Shown here piece after piece: positions 41,156 through 51,024 of a DNA stretch of 64,000 nucleotides. Source of the DNA: Undaria pinnatifida (Eukaryota > Sar > Phaeophyceae > Laminariales > Alariaceae). Every line of letters starts with the position of its first letter. Positions within the stretch are counted from its first letter, which is position 1. The stretch is taken from positions 11,576,705 to 11,640,704 of the forward strand of contig JABAKD010000005.1 in NCBI GenBank assembly GCA_012845835.1, written 5' to 3'. Position numbers and translations under genes: made by a program. The notes under the pieces were generated by a model. It saw only the letters and a program-made list of their open reading frames with translations, did not search any database and was not told the origin of the DNA.

Positions 41156-42193
41156 TTAGTACTTGCGCTTCTCCTCGTTGAGAAGTGTGTCCTCGGACTG
41201 GTTGTTTGAGATTTCGGAGCCGTAACCAGGTGTACTAGTCGGCTTGCAGTCCGACATCCCGAACCGTTCAAGGATCGATTTGCAGTATGCCTCTTGGGAA
41301 AAAGCCAAGGTACCTTCCTCGCGCTCCCGCTTGGTTTCCATTCCGAGTACGAGAGATGCTTCCCCCGTGTCGGTCATTTTGAAGCGTTTTTGCAACTTCC
41401 CTTTCACTATAGAAATGGCGTTAGAGTCGTTGCCGGCCAGGGGAAGGTCATCGACGTAGAGAGTCAGGTAAATCTTGGCCCCGTTGTGATCGTACAAATA
41501 CACGCACGGGTCTGACATGAGTGCGACGAAGCCAATCTCGACAAGCACGGGGTCGATGGTGTTAACCCAGTTGCCTGGGCTTTGAGCAAGTCCGTAGAGG
41601 CTCTTCTCCACCTGCATTACCATGTCACCTCCACCCTTGTCCTTGACCTGGAAACCGGGTGGTTGTTCAACGAACACTTGTTCTTGGATGTCCGCGTAGA
41701 GGAAAGCGGTAGAAACATCCATCTGATGGAAGGTGAGGTTGAACTCCATGGTGATGCACGCCACTGTTTGCACGCTCTGGATCCTGCACACCGAAGCGTA
41801 GGTGCTGCCGCAGTCGAGTCCGGGAGCTTGGTTCCAGCCCTGGGACACGACACGTCTCTTGAAGGAGCCGTCGGCCTTGCGTTTGAAAACCCACTTAGAC
41901 TTGATGCGCTTCCTTCCCAGAGGGACGGCTGAGCGCGGGACGAGCTTGTAGACCTCGCGGTCGTTGAGGCTTTTCATCTCGCGTTTTGCAGCTGCGTTCC
42001 ACTTCGCTGCGTCCGGTGAGGCCCGTGCTTCCTGAATGGTGCGAGGAACGTCTGGTTGCACTGCCCCCACGGCGTATGCGTATTCCGTGAATCCCAATTT
42101 GGCGTCCCTGTGCGCGACGTCAAGAAACTCCCCCATCGCGGGAAACGCGTACGAAAGCCGACGAAGCTCGCTGAGGGTCTTCTGGTTGGGCAC
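41156..42193 (-). pseudogene. copia reverse transcriptase (copy 2)
   Basis: A 345-residue RVT_2 domain: KRIKSKWVFKRKADGSFK, QMDVSTAFLYADIQE with the first catalytic Asp, LTLYVDDLPLAGND with the YVDD box, and the downstream SLVLGMETKRERE and STPGYGSEIS connection. It is longer than the copy 1 frame because the copy 1 nonsense codon is absent. It ends at a TAA immediately after KRKY, where copy 1 continues YQGIVGSLMYIAQ. The core looks intact; the link to RNase H is broken. Confidence 0.92.
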
Positions 42194-42221
42194 GCCCGGT
42201 ATCGCCCGGGTAATCCTGGTG

Positions 42222-43833
42222 TCAGGAGGGACTCATGGAGCCGCGACCACCACGAGAACCACGCCCACTCGCCGAACCACGTCCACCACCCGTCGCGATC
42301 CCTCCCCGCGCAGATGCACCACGCGAAGAGCCACTGCGGGTGTCACGCCCACTACGAGATGAACCACGCCCACACGCGGATCGACCCCGCGATGCAGCAC
42401 CAACTGGAGCAGAACCAGTACCTAACGTACCTGGCGGCGACGCAGGACCAGATGATGAACCCGCCGGAGCAGAACCGGAAGGTGATGCGGCAGGTGATGT
42501 TGCACTGTTACCCGACTCAGGAGGGCTGACCCCTCCAGGCGAGGCAAGGCTGTCGTCCGCAGGCGCATCTTCGGCGGCAGGAGAAGGGTCAGCGGAGCTG
42601 AGCCAAAGGTCACGGTTGTTGACGGTGGAGATGTCCTCGAGAAGCTCGGAAACAGACGGGTCCCCGACGGCATGATTGGGCGAAAGCGCATCGACGGAGT
42701 GGTTGGTGGTGTAGTTGCGCACATCTCGAATCATGTCGTCCTGGTCGGCGTAAGTGATTTCCCCGTCGTCAAACCCACGCTCGTCCAACGACGGCGGCGC
42801 GGGAGTGTTTTCCATGAAGATAACGTTGCGACTCTCCCGTACCCGTCTCGTCTGAGCGTTGTAGAGACGGTAGGATTTGCTGTCCAGGCTGTAGCCCACC
42901 AACCCGCCTTCCCACGCACGGATTTCCAACTTCTTGGTGTGCGTGTCTTCATGCACAAACGCCCGTGCCCCGACCACCCCAATGTGTCCAATGTGCGCGT
43001 GCTTGCCGTAGAGCGCCTTTCACGTCGTCCCGTTGTGCAAGGCTGTATGAGGAGTCCGGTTGCTCAGGTAGACCGCCGTGTGCATCAGGTCTCCCAAACG
43101 AAGGCTCGGCAGCGTAGAATCAGCGAGCATGCAACGCACGATGTTCATGATCGTCCTGCCTGCACGGCTCATTCGCTTCGATCTGCTGGGGGGTGTTCAT
43201 CGATGAAAATTGTAGCTGGATGCCGATGTCCGGGCTGTACTGTCGGTAGACCGCGCTCGTAAACTCGGTTCCCTTATCCGCACGAAGCACGTGGATGCGC
43301 TTGCTGCGGGGGATGACGGTCCCCTTGTTGAACAACTCGAGGGCGTCAGTCGAGCAAGCCTTATCCTTCATAAGGACGACCTCCTTCCTCTTGGTGTGTT
43401 GATCGACAAACTTGGCGGCGTATTTGAAGCCGCCCAACGCGGTAGGCGTGAAGGGACCAAGGGTATCGACGAATACGATCTGAAAGGCGCGTGAAACGCC
43501 GTAAGCGGCGTGCTTTTGGTGCGGCTGTTGAAAGCTCTTACCAAGAGGGCACGCACTGCAGTCCTGCACGTCGCCGGTGTAATCGATGCCGTTGGCCGCC
43601 TCCTTGCTCAACACATCTAAGCTCTTGCTGTTGATGTGCCCCATGCGCCGGTGCCAGAGACTAGCAGTCTCCACCCGCAAGGCAAGTCCGTCAGGAACTT
43701 CCCCGAGGGTCTGCCGACCGCCATCCCCAGCGCCGAGCTTCACGGTGATGGAGCCCGTGATCTTGCCGGTGTCATCTACTCCTACGTCCCCCGACTCCAG
43801 CCTGGGGTTGTCCGGATAGAAGAAGGAGGCCAC
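42222..43833 (-). pseudogene. copia integrase and linker (copy 2), two frames
   Basis: The 43833-43120 frame holds the pre-integrase zinc region (WHRRMGHINSK, then CSACPLGKSF) and the rve core: D in FVDTLGPFTP, D in RADKGTEFTS, then QQIEANE. A frameshift near 43165 ends it. Core sequence continues in other frames, and the 42977-42222 frame covers the C-terminal part (AWEGGLVGYSLDSKSYRLYN) and a Ser/Gly/Arg-rich linker. That frame ends at a TGA next to a 2-base deletion relative to copy 1, upstream of reverse transcriptase. Confidence 0.88.
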
Positions 43834-43886
43834 GCCATTCGACAGCGCAGCGGTGACGGAGAAGAGGTTGGTTCCCAGCCCCGGTA

Positions 43887-44102
43887 CTAAGACGACACGG
43901 AAGGAACTTGCCTGTCGTGGCCGCTGTCGTCGGCGACCGTGACAAAGAGAACCCCCGTTGTAACGCCGTGAAGAACGTGCTGCCCAGCGGCAATGATTGG
44001 GAGCGGGATCCGGAGGTCTTCAATTTTACGCATGTGAGCCCCCGCGCCAGGCGTAGGCGCAGGATCTAGGTAATTGTCCGCCGCTCCGCTATCCACCAAC
44101 AT
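43887..44102 (-). pseudogene. copia aspartic protease (copy 2)
   Basis: LVDSGAADNYLDPAPTPGAG contains the catalytic DSGA loop, followed by LRIPLPIIAAGQHVLHGVTT and TVADDSGHDRQ. It is in frame with the upstream zinc-knuckle frame but separated from it by a TAG at about 44145. A further shift near 43890 leads into the integrase frame. The protease matures gag-pol. Confidence 0.78.
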
Positions 44103-44144
44103 TAGGATGTACGATCCATCGGAGCGAAAAGGAGCGAGTGACGA

Positions 44145-44657
44145 CTACGCCGCAGAAGAAGCCATGAAATCACCGAGGTACTCGGAAGACAAGTGGTGGT
44201 CCCGCGCAGACGACGCGGATGAGGCAGACGCGGAAGCCGCCGGCGAGGCGGCGGGAGCTGCAGAGGCGCCGAGAACGTTGAAGGAGAACCCGAACGTGGT
44301 TGGTTCCGAGGGGGCCTGAGACGCTTGGGGCGCCGCCGCATGAAACGGCTGCGCCAAGTGGGAGAAATTGGCCAGACCGGCTGCCTGAAGCAGTGCCAGG
44401 TTATCAGACAACCCTCGAAGCTCCTCTTGCTTCTTCTTGTTTCGGTTGTCCTGCTGAGCCTTGCACTCAGCATCGCTGCGCGTCTTCGTGCGGTGAAAGG
44501 AGCACCACTTGGACTGCGCACTCCACCCACTCCCGTGCTTCTCGCCTGGCTTCTTCTCGTTCGTCGGTCGGGGCGGTTGCGCAGACTTCGGACAGTCTCG
44601 CTGGAAATGTCCAAACTCCCTGCAACGGTGGCACTGGTCGCTGTTGGTCGCGGCCAT
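44145..44657 (-). pseudogene. copia gag nucleocapsid region with CCHC knuckle (copy 2)
   Basis: CHRCREFGHFQRDC is a CX2CX4HX4C zinc knuckle, followed by a Lys/Gln-rich segment (QQDNRNKKKQEELRGL) and an Ala-rich stretch. It shares its frame with the capsid segment at 44706-45149, separated by a single TAG (44706-44708). Confidence 0.85.
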
Positions 44658-44705
44658 CGCGGCTCCTCTGCCTGAGACCGCGGGCCCCGCCGCCTTGCGC
44701 GACTG

Positions 44706-45336
44706 CTAGTCCAGAAAGAATCGGTTAGCCGTGTCCTGAAGACAGTCGACCGATGAAAATTCGTTTCGGTAGTGCATCTTCCGGATAAAGTGGAAATCCG
44801 GGGCAGACGTCAGGCCCGAGAGCATGATATCAAAGTCGACTTCGTCTGATGCTTTCTCCCCCAGAGTCTCGAGGCGGAGCTTGAGCTCGCATCCCTTGGA
44901 GAAGAAGTCAACAGGATCACCACCGGCAACGTGCGTGAGGGCGAAGAGCTCGTTGTGGCACGCACGCCGAGCTTCCTGGGTGTGGGCGTCGAACCGCGCG
45001 TTCAGAGCCGCCCAAGCCAACTCTCCGTTGCCTTGGGCGCTATTGCCCGCCTTTCGGTGAGCCTGAACGGTGATCCGGGGCGAGCCGGTTGTCGCGAAGA
45101 ACAGTGAAGGAGTAGAGGCGGCTGTCGGCCTTGTCCCAAGCGGTAACATCGGCCAGAGTAGCAGCCAGAGGGTCTAGCCGGGCCGATCCGCGTAAGACCG
45201 TGAGAAGCTCTGGCGCATGTATGTTGATGAGGTGCTCGAAGCTCTCCTTCCACACGCGAAAGGTAGACCCACGGAATCGTCTAATGGAATCTGGTAAACG
45301 GTGGAGCCCAGAACTAGAGCTTGATGAGTTCGCCAT
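44706..45336 (-). pseudogene. copia gag capsid region (copy 2), frameshifted
   Basis: The 45336-45040 frame begins MANSSSSSSGLHRLPDSIRR and FRVWKESFEHLINIHAPELL. It shifts near 45080-45070 to the 45149-44706 frame, which has AWAALNARFDAHTQEARRAC, DPVDFFSKGCELKLRLETLG and DFDIMLSGLTSAPDFHFIRK. These match the UBN2-type gag of copia elements. The ATG at 45336-45334 is the probable translation start. Confidence 0.82.
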
Positions 45337-46242
45337 AGCTTAGAGACAGGGACACGCGATGGGTGTGATAAAACGCGCTGCACCCACAAGACGCCCCGAT
45401 CACCTGAGACGGGCCGGCGCGCCTGAAATGTGTGGAGCAGCTCTACACAGAGGTAGGGTGAAAGGTAGGTCGCAGAACCGTAGCTGGCAACCCGAGTCCG
45501 CCGGATGCTCGCAAGCTCCCCGCTCGGACGATTGCGCTCCCGTGAGCACAGCTGTGACCAACCGCAGTTGACGAGGCTGCGATGATGTGGCGAGTTGTCA
45601 GCACCGGCCACTTAACTGGTCCTGCAGGTACACAACGTGGTGCACCGCGTAGTGTTACGCGTCTTTCGGCGCAAACTTTACGTGAGCTAGCACGTGTGAG
45701 TAGCTGTAGCAGCGGCCGGCTACCAGCTAGCAGTCGTATATTCAACCTACACACGCGAACAAGCCGGCAACAAGGTGTGTGGAAGGTGTCTTGGACAGAC
45801 CACGCCTCGCGGAGAATCTAAGCGCAGGCGATTTGGTATTTGGAAGTCAGTTGCAAACACGCGGAAACGAGTATAAGAAATAACGGCACTCCGCGCGCAG
45901 AACCAACAACCTGCACAACTCTATTCACCGACCGGAGTCAGCCACTAGGAATTGCGCTCCCGAATGCTTTACACAGACAGTTGCGTACCGAATGTGCAGT
46001 TGAGAGCCCAGGTGATCAGTCCGGGCCCAATAAGCAAGCGGGCTGACTCAGAGTGGCCTCCAGCAGAACGCTAACTCCAGCAGCAGAAGTAGAAAGCTGA
46101 CTCCAGCAGCAGTAGAAGCTCCCCGCAGAAAAGTGAAATCTTGAAACAGTCCTTGGCCACAGCGGAAGGTGTCGCAGCCGTCGCGGGCCTCCAGACGCAG
46201 CCGTCGCGGGCCTCCACTCACACACGCGAGGCAATAATAACC
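45337..46242 (-). other. copia copy 2 leader with short tandem repeats
   Basis: Untranslated leader between the 5' LTR and gag. It contains CTCCAGCAGCAG repeats (46055-46120) and a duplicated GCAGCCGTCGCGGGCCTCCA (46170-46215). Directly after the LTR on - the sequence is GGTTATTATTGCCTCGCG. It does not start TGG, so priming by a tRNA 3' end is not evident. Internal tRNA-fragment priming, as in some copia elements, is possible. Confidence 0.55.
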
Positions 46243-46724
46243 TATTATGGATATTGTGGTATACCCCAGCACGGTGGCAGAGAGGCTGTGTCCCCGACGC
46301 TAGTCGGGTTGGTGACACTGTGCAGTGGATAGCCTGGAAGACTCGAGTGCTTCCGTGTTGAGGAGAAGATATCAAGATGTTGTAAACACTGGCGCTTATG
46401 TGGCCAACACACACAGATAAACCGCAGATTATGCAGGAGTCCAGAAGTTGGCTGGTTACTGAAGATTACCAGGATAGCTACGACGCTAGACGATCCGGAA
46501 GGATCCACACGAGAGAGTGGGCTACCTGGATATCAAGGCCACACGAGAGAGTGAGCCACTGGATATCAAGGCAACAGAGAATCCTACAGAAGTAATTCCT
46601 CCGCATATTCATACGCATGTTACATACCAACCGACACATAACAGATCTACGATGATCTACGACGTTCAAGTGCAGTGCTACTGAACATTGACTCATACTG
46701 GCTATGTGCTAACATTTCGTTACA
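46243..46724 (-). repeat. 5' LTR of copia copy 2
   Basis: On - it begins TGTAACGAAATG at 46724 and ends ATCCATAATA at 46243. It carries GGATATCAAGGC where the other LTR has a short deletion, plus about 20 substitutions. The element's promoter should lie here, but no TATA box was assigned with confidence. Confidence 0.93.
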
Positions 46725-46729
46725 TTGAC
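46725..46729. repeat. target site duplication of copia copy 2 (right)
   Basis: TTGAC, identical to 39795-39799. Confidence 0.88.
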
Positions 46730-46800
46730 GTTATCAAACTGATATTTTAACCCTAACGTTGCGCCTTTATCAACCCCATATTATACGGGATTGAAGTTTG

Positions 46801-46995
46801 ATGGGTAAACGATTGATGGCCGATGTGTTTGACGACGGAAACGTTGGGCTGATCCATAAGTACATCACAAGGCCCGGTTTTTTCTTTAATGTAGATCGGG
46901 TACTGAGTTTGATGGCCGAACAGCAAATTGTTTCCACTGCATACAGCAATGAGGTACATGATATGCTAACAAAGCCTCTTTCTGTTACAGCATGA
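46801..46995 (+). pseudogene. possible copia RNase H tail relic
   Basis: A 65-codon frame from ATG at 46801 contains VDRVLSLMAEQQIVSTAYSN and then VHDMLTKPLSVTA. The D[MI]LTKPL ending is characteristic of the RNase H C-terminus of many copia elements and is preceded by a short basic and aromatic segment as expected. The similarity is short and the element would be of a different copia lineage (copies 1 and 2 end DIGTKHF). Confidence 0.3.
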
Positions 46996-47241
46996 GAAAT
47001 ATCTGCTGTGTAGTATTGGGGTGATGTTTCACCCCCCTTCTCATGCGTGTGCGCACAGTGTGATTTACCGTATCTAGACGTAAAACCTTACCGACTTCGA
47101 AACAAGGATCTCCGGGGCTCTCTCACCTCGCCGCGCATTACGGTAGTACAAGCAAACTATCATAACCATTCACGTCTCCAACGCGAATGCTCGCAAAGAC
47201 GTTGTTTCCCTTTTGCTTTTGCCGGAAAAAAGCGGAGAAGT

Positions 47242-47450
47242 GAAGTCGGTGGGGCTCGAACCCACGAGATATCTTTTGTTGGTTATAGAGCACTAACCAC
47301 TGAGCTACGCAGTCAAAAACATATATGTTATTGGTTATATAGCACTACCCACTCAACCATAAAGTACCCACTGGCCCACGCAGTCACATGGCTTCGTGGT
47401 TCAGTGGGTAGTGCTATATTGCCAACAAGGGATTCGCGTCAGAAGGTATG
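47242..47450 (-). ncRNA. cluster of tRNA-derived (SINE-like) fragments
   Basis: The best piece is on - at 47314-47242: TAGCTCAGTGGTTAGTGC (D-arm / box A type), CTCTATAACCAACAAA, and GTGGGTTCGAGCCCCAC, a perfect 5-bp T-stem with TTCGAGC loop. The total is 73 bases, but the acceptor stem pairs in only about four of seven positions and no anticodon stem forms. A second piece on - (about 47390-47325) and one on + (about 47392-47445, GGTTCAGTGGGTAGTGC) repeat the 5' part. A related fragment is at 28255-28330. A tRNA-derived SINE fits better than a functional tRNA. Confidence 0.55.
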
Positions 47451-48748
47451 CTGGCGGAAACTATTTCGAGCAAAATCGCTTCTGTTCAGTGTTTCTGTCT
47501 GTTGAAACTAGGAGTAGAGGTACAGGTTACTGCCCCAGTGGTCCAGTATGCGCTTGAATGTGTGTTGCAGTCTCATGTAGTGGCGGGTACTCCCCCACGG
47601 GTTTTCCTACCAGTTGTTTTCGGCATGATGTTGACGGGTAAACTCTCGTCTCCTCAAGGGATCCGGAGTGCGAGGGTTGCTGCTGTTTCTACATGAACTG
47701 CTTGCTGTTGGAACAGTCCGAAGGGGTAGATGCTGCCTGTTGTAGTGCATTTCGCCAAGTGTATCGCCCGACGCGGTGTGATGGTGTGGTTTACGTTGAC
47801 TAACGCAGTTGAAATGCGTGGGGTGGCGATAGACCAACAGTGCAGCCTCAAGTATTCAGCGTTGTACGAGTGATCAAAAGCATATTGGAAGCGTGTGCGT
47901 GCAGAAACGGAACGAAGTTGGCGACTTGACGTCGTCCTTCATGCCGACGGTGGTGACGTTGCCTTTATGTTGATGTGCATGTCATGGTCCTCTAGGCTTC
48001 CAACGACGCACTCCCTTCTTGTAACGTGACATCAAGTCTGCAAGGGCGTTGAGGTGCAGTGGCGTTGTTCGAGCAACCAAGGACCTCGTAGTGGTGGCTG
48101 CTTCTATTTCCACTGAGTGACCTCGATCCGCACTCGTGACATATAAGGGGAGCGACCACGCCCGTGGCCGAAGGAGACATATTGTAACGGATGATTCAGA
48201 GGCAAAGGAGATTAACGTCCGACGGGTACAAAGTGTTCATGACTAAGAGCATGGATAATTCGAGACGAGTATCTCGTAGACTAGTGGTGACAAGCTAAGA
48301 GAAGGCAAGGCAACCATGGGAGGAACGGTCAGGGGTAGGAAATATTATCTATCACTAGCCTCAACTTGCCTCTAAAGTTGAAGAGTAGATTTATAGGCTA
48401 CGATACGAAGGCGTGGTGACAATAGAGAATTAATTGTACGCTGTAATTCTTAAAAATTTGGCTGCAATGTGAAAGGTGGTAAGGGAACGCTTTAGTTGCC
48501 GGCGCGACACGCAGGAGATTGAAGGAGGCTGTGATGGACGAACCTGAATAAGGGGGAAAGTATATCTCCACAAACCCCGACAAACAGCAATGACACCTCA
48601 GTTCAATCAACCAATTCAATATTCAATCAGACACTTTTGTATTACCGAAAAGCGCCACCCCCGATGATTTCTCAAGAACAGGAAAAAAACGGCGAGTCTC
48701 TGGCATTAAAAAACGTCAAAAAAATCGATTGACCTAAGCCTCTTAGCT
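47451..48748. other. no gene recognised
   Basis: Open frames are short and show no domains. Nothing structured was noted. Confidence 0.4.
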
Positions 48749-48874
48749 ATAGACTATACGGTAAATGCTTTTCACAGCTACGCATCTCGCTCGCCGCTTC
48801 TGTTTCATCTCCGACGATTACCTCCTCATGTCTGCGCTAATCCAGCTCACAAGGATTATATACGTATAGTCTAT
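48749..48874. mobile_element. short element with perfect 12-bp terminal inverted repeats
   Basis: ATAGACTATACG at 48749-48760 is the exact reverse complement of CGTATAGTCTAT at 48863-48874, bounding 126 bp. No target duplication is obvious, so a hairpin-forming sequence other than a transposon is possible. Confidence 0.45.
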
Positions 48875-50590
48875 GCCACCTACGGAAGAACTATATAGGA
48901 CATTGCTGGTTAAGTGTTTCTGCTCAGATCCTGAGTCTATGGTCTTCACGTGGGTGCGGACCACAGCTAACACGCTAGCGGTTGTCAAATAGGTACTTCA
49001 GTGGGATTGTCATATTGCACAGCATGTGCCGAAATATTGGTTCTTCGCGCCGTAATTCCCCTTTCCGTTTCACTGTCATCCCTCGGACTCTACTCGGTCG
49101 AATTGATGCCCGGCAGGGTCACTCGAGCAGGCAACCACAACACACAGACATCCTTGCGTTGCAGTACGCCTACAATACAACGTTAGGTCCACAATCTACG
49201 ACATGTCTGATACCTGCTGGTACATAACTAAACTCTCCTGTATTCAACTCACTCAAGCCCCAAGTCAAGTGAATCTCATCGACAATTAACCGAACAAACC
49301 GGGACTAACCCGGGACTAATCGGTAAGCAGTAAACAAATGGGCAAATAACACATCGCTGGGACGCGAATAATGTTCTTGCCACGACTGCTTACATTTCTT
49401 TTTCGCTCCTTCTGCTTCGGGAAACAGCGTCGCCCTCGCCACCTTCCCTCTGACACAAAGCTTCGGCAATGCAAGCAGAGAGTTCTGCTTGAACGGTTCC
49501 GGTGTCGTTCCACTGTGTCCACCCCCCACCCCCCGGCTGCTGACTGGCAACAGACGTGCCGCTATAGTGGGATGAGTCTCTACCCACATTGCATCAGAGT
49601 ACTATCAAATAATCTCGTCCTGTTCAAGACAAAACGCAATACTCCCTTCAGTTGCCTCGAACCAATGAACGTCGTCTACGTTTACTTTTGTATGAGCATT
49701 ACTGGGGTGCCGTAGACAGTTGTGAACACATATTGTCGCTGAAGAGCAGGGCAAAGGTTTATGTAGGATACTTGAGGTGCGGATTCCAGGCTACCACCAT
49801 CAAAAAAACACGTGCATCAACGTTTACCATCCAACCATAGAAGAAAGACGTCACCGACGTCATGCACGCAATTGAGGCTTGCGTTGTAACATCATGGCCC
49901 GCCCCACAGCAGTTGGTCGTCCATCCATTTGGACATGAATCCGTAGACACATTACCCAGAGCAGCGTCTCATTTACCACAAACCTGTGAAGCTCATACCT
50001 GCGTGCACCACTCTCGGTTGCTGAGCACTACGGATAGACAGCAACTATTAGACTTTTGATTGTGCGGAAACGGTGAACGCAACACTCGCACATATGGACT
50101 GGGCATAAAGTAGAAATTTATGCTTGCGAGTGTGTACTCGACGCTGATCGCGAGCAATAATCCTACTGCAACCGCGGCCCGTCTCCCCCATGAACTACCC
50201 GTCAACGCTTGACTGTCCTTCTTCCCTTTGTATCGCCTACAAAATAGTTAGATTCGTCTCTTCGTTATCACAAAAGCGAGAACAACTCCCTCGTATATAT
50301 GGTATCGAAGAGCTTGTGCCGCATTGCACTGCCGTTGTTGGCAAAGCAGGACACTTAGTACCGGCAGAGCACGCACAGCACATCTCATGCACAAAAAGTA
50401 AGCATGCCAGCCTCGTCCCTTGGCAGAAACCGGAACAAGCACAGCGTGACGCAGTATTATATCACCACCTCGATTAAAAGGTGCTCGTAGCCGGCTTGCC
50501 AATCGGTAAACGCACCGATGGAACGAATAAAGCTTGACCGCACCTCAGCTCTACAAGCCAATATGTTAGCCGTCTACTACGAGAACGGAG
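48875..50590. other. no gene recognised
   Basis: No domain, RNA or clear repeat was found between the inverted-repeat element and the 3' end of the Cys-rich gene. Confidence 0.4.
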
Positions 50591-51024
50591 CTAACGGCGC
50601 GCTAATACATACATTGCAAACATGCCACACGTCATTGCTGAAAGGGTTGCAATGACCCCGACAGATTCGACGGACGCCCCGTTGATCGGGCGCAGGCTGT
50701 CGATCGGTAACAGAGTATCACCGGTATGGGAAACTGAAAGGAGTCCGGAGGGCAGGGAGCTGGCGGTAGGTGCCATGGTGGTGCCGGTGACAGAGGTTGT
50801 GCGGATGCTGCTGTTGTTGTCATACACGATGACGCAGGGCCCCCTTTCGCTGACATCGCAGCTAGTTCCAGACTCTTTAATGGTGTCAGAGCAGCAGTCG
50901 TCGTCGCTGTCGCCGCCGGGCATTGAGCCACAACCAGGGCTTCCGCACACGCCATTGAACGTCGCGGCACAACAGATGGTGCCGCTTTCGTCTTCGTAGC
51001 CAGGGCGATCGTTGGAGCATAGCG
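50591..51024 (-). CDS. Cys-rich gene, last exon
   Basis: The acceptor on - (TTCTGGCCAG) precedes phase 1 sequence reading LCSNDRPGYEDESGTICCAA, then CGSPGCGSMPGGDSDDDCC and SGTSCDVSERGPC. After that come SSIRTTSVTGTTMAPTASS (stalk) and the hydrophobic C-terminus. The stop is at 50591-50593. Confidence 0.7.

Larger units (their letters stand above)
39800..46724 (-). mobile_element. complete Ty1/copia provirus (copy 2)
   Basis: A 6925-bp element bounded by two ~480-bp LTRs (39800-40279 and 46243-46724) and a perfect TTGAC target duplication. Read on -, it has a leader, gag with zinc knuckle, protease, integrase, reverse transcriptase and RNase H in copia order. The LTRs differ at roughly 20 positions plus a small indel, so insertion is not recent. 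Several stops and frameshifts make it non-autonomous. It is closely related to copy 1 at 1-3787, which lies in the opposite orientation. Confidence 0.95.
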
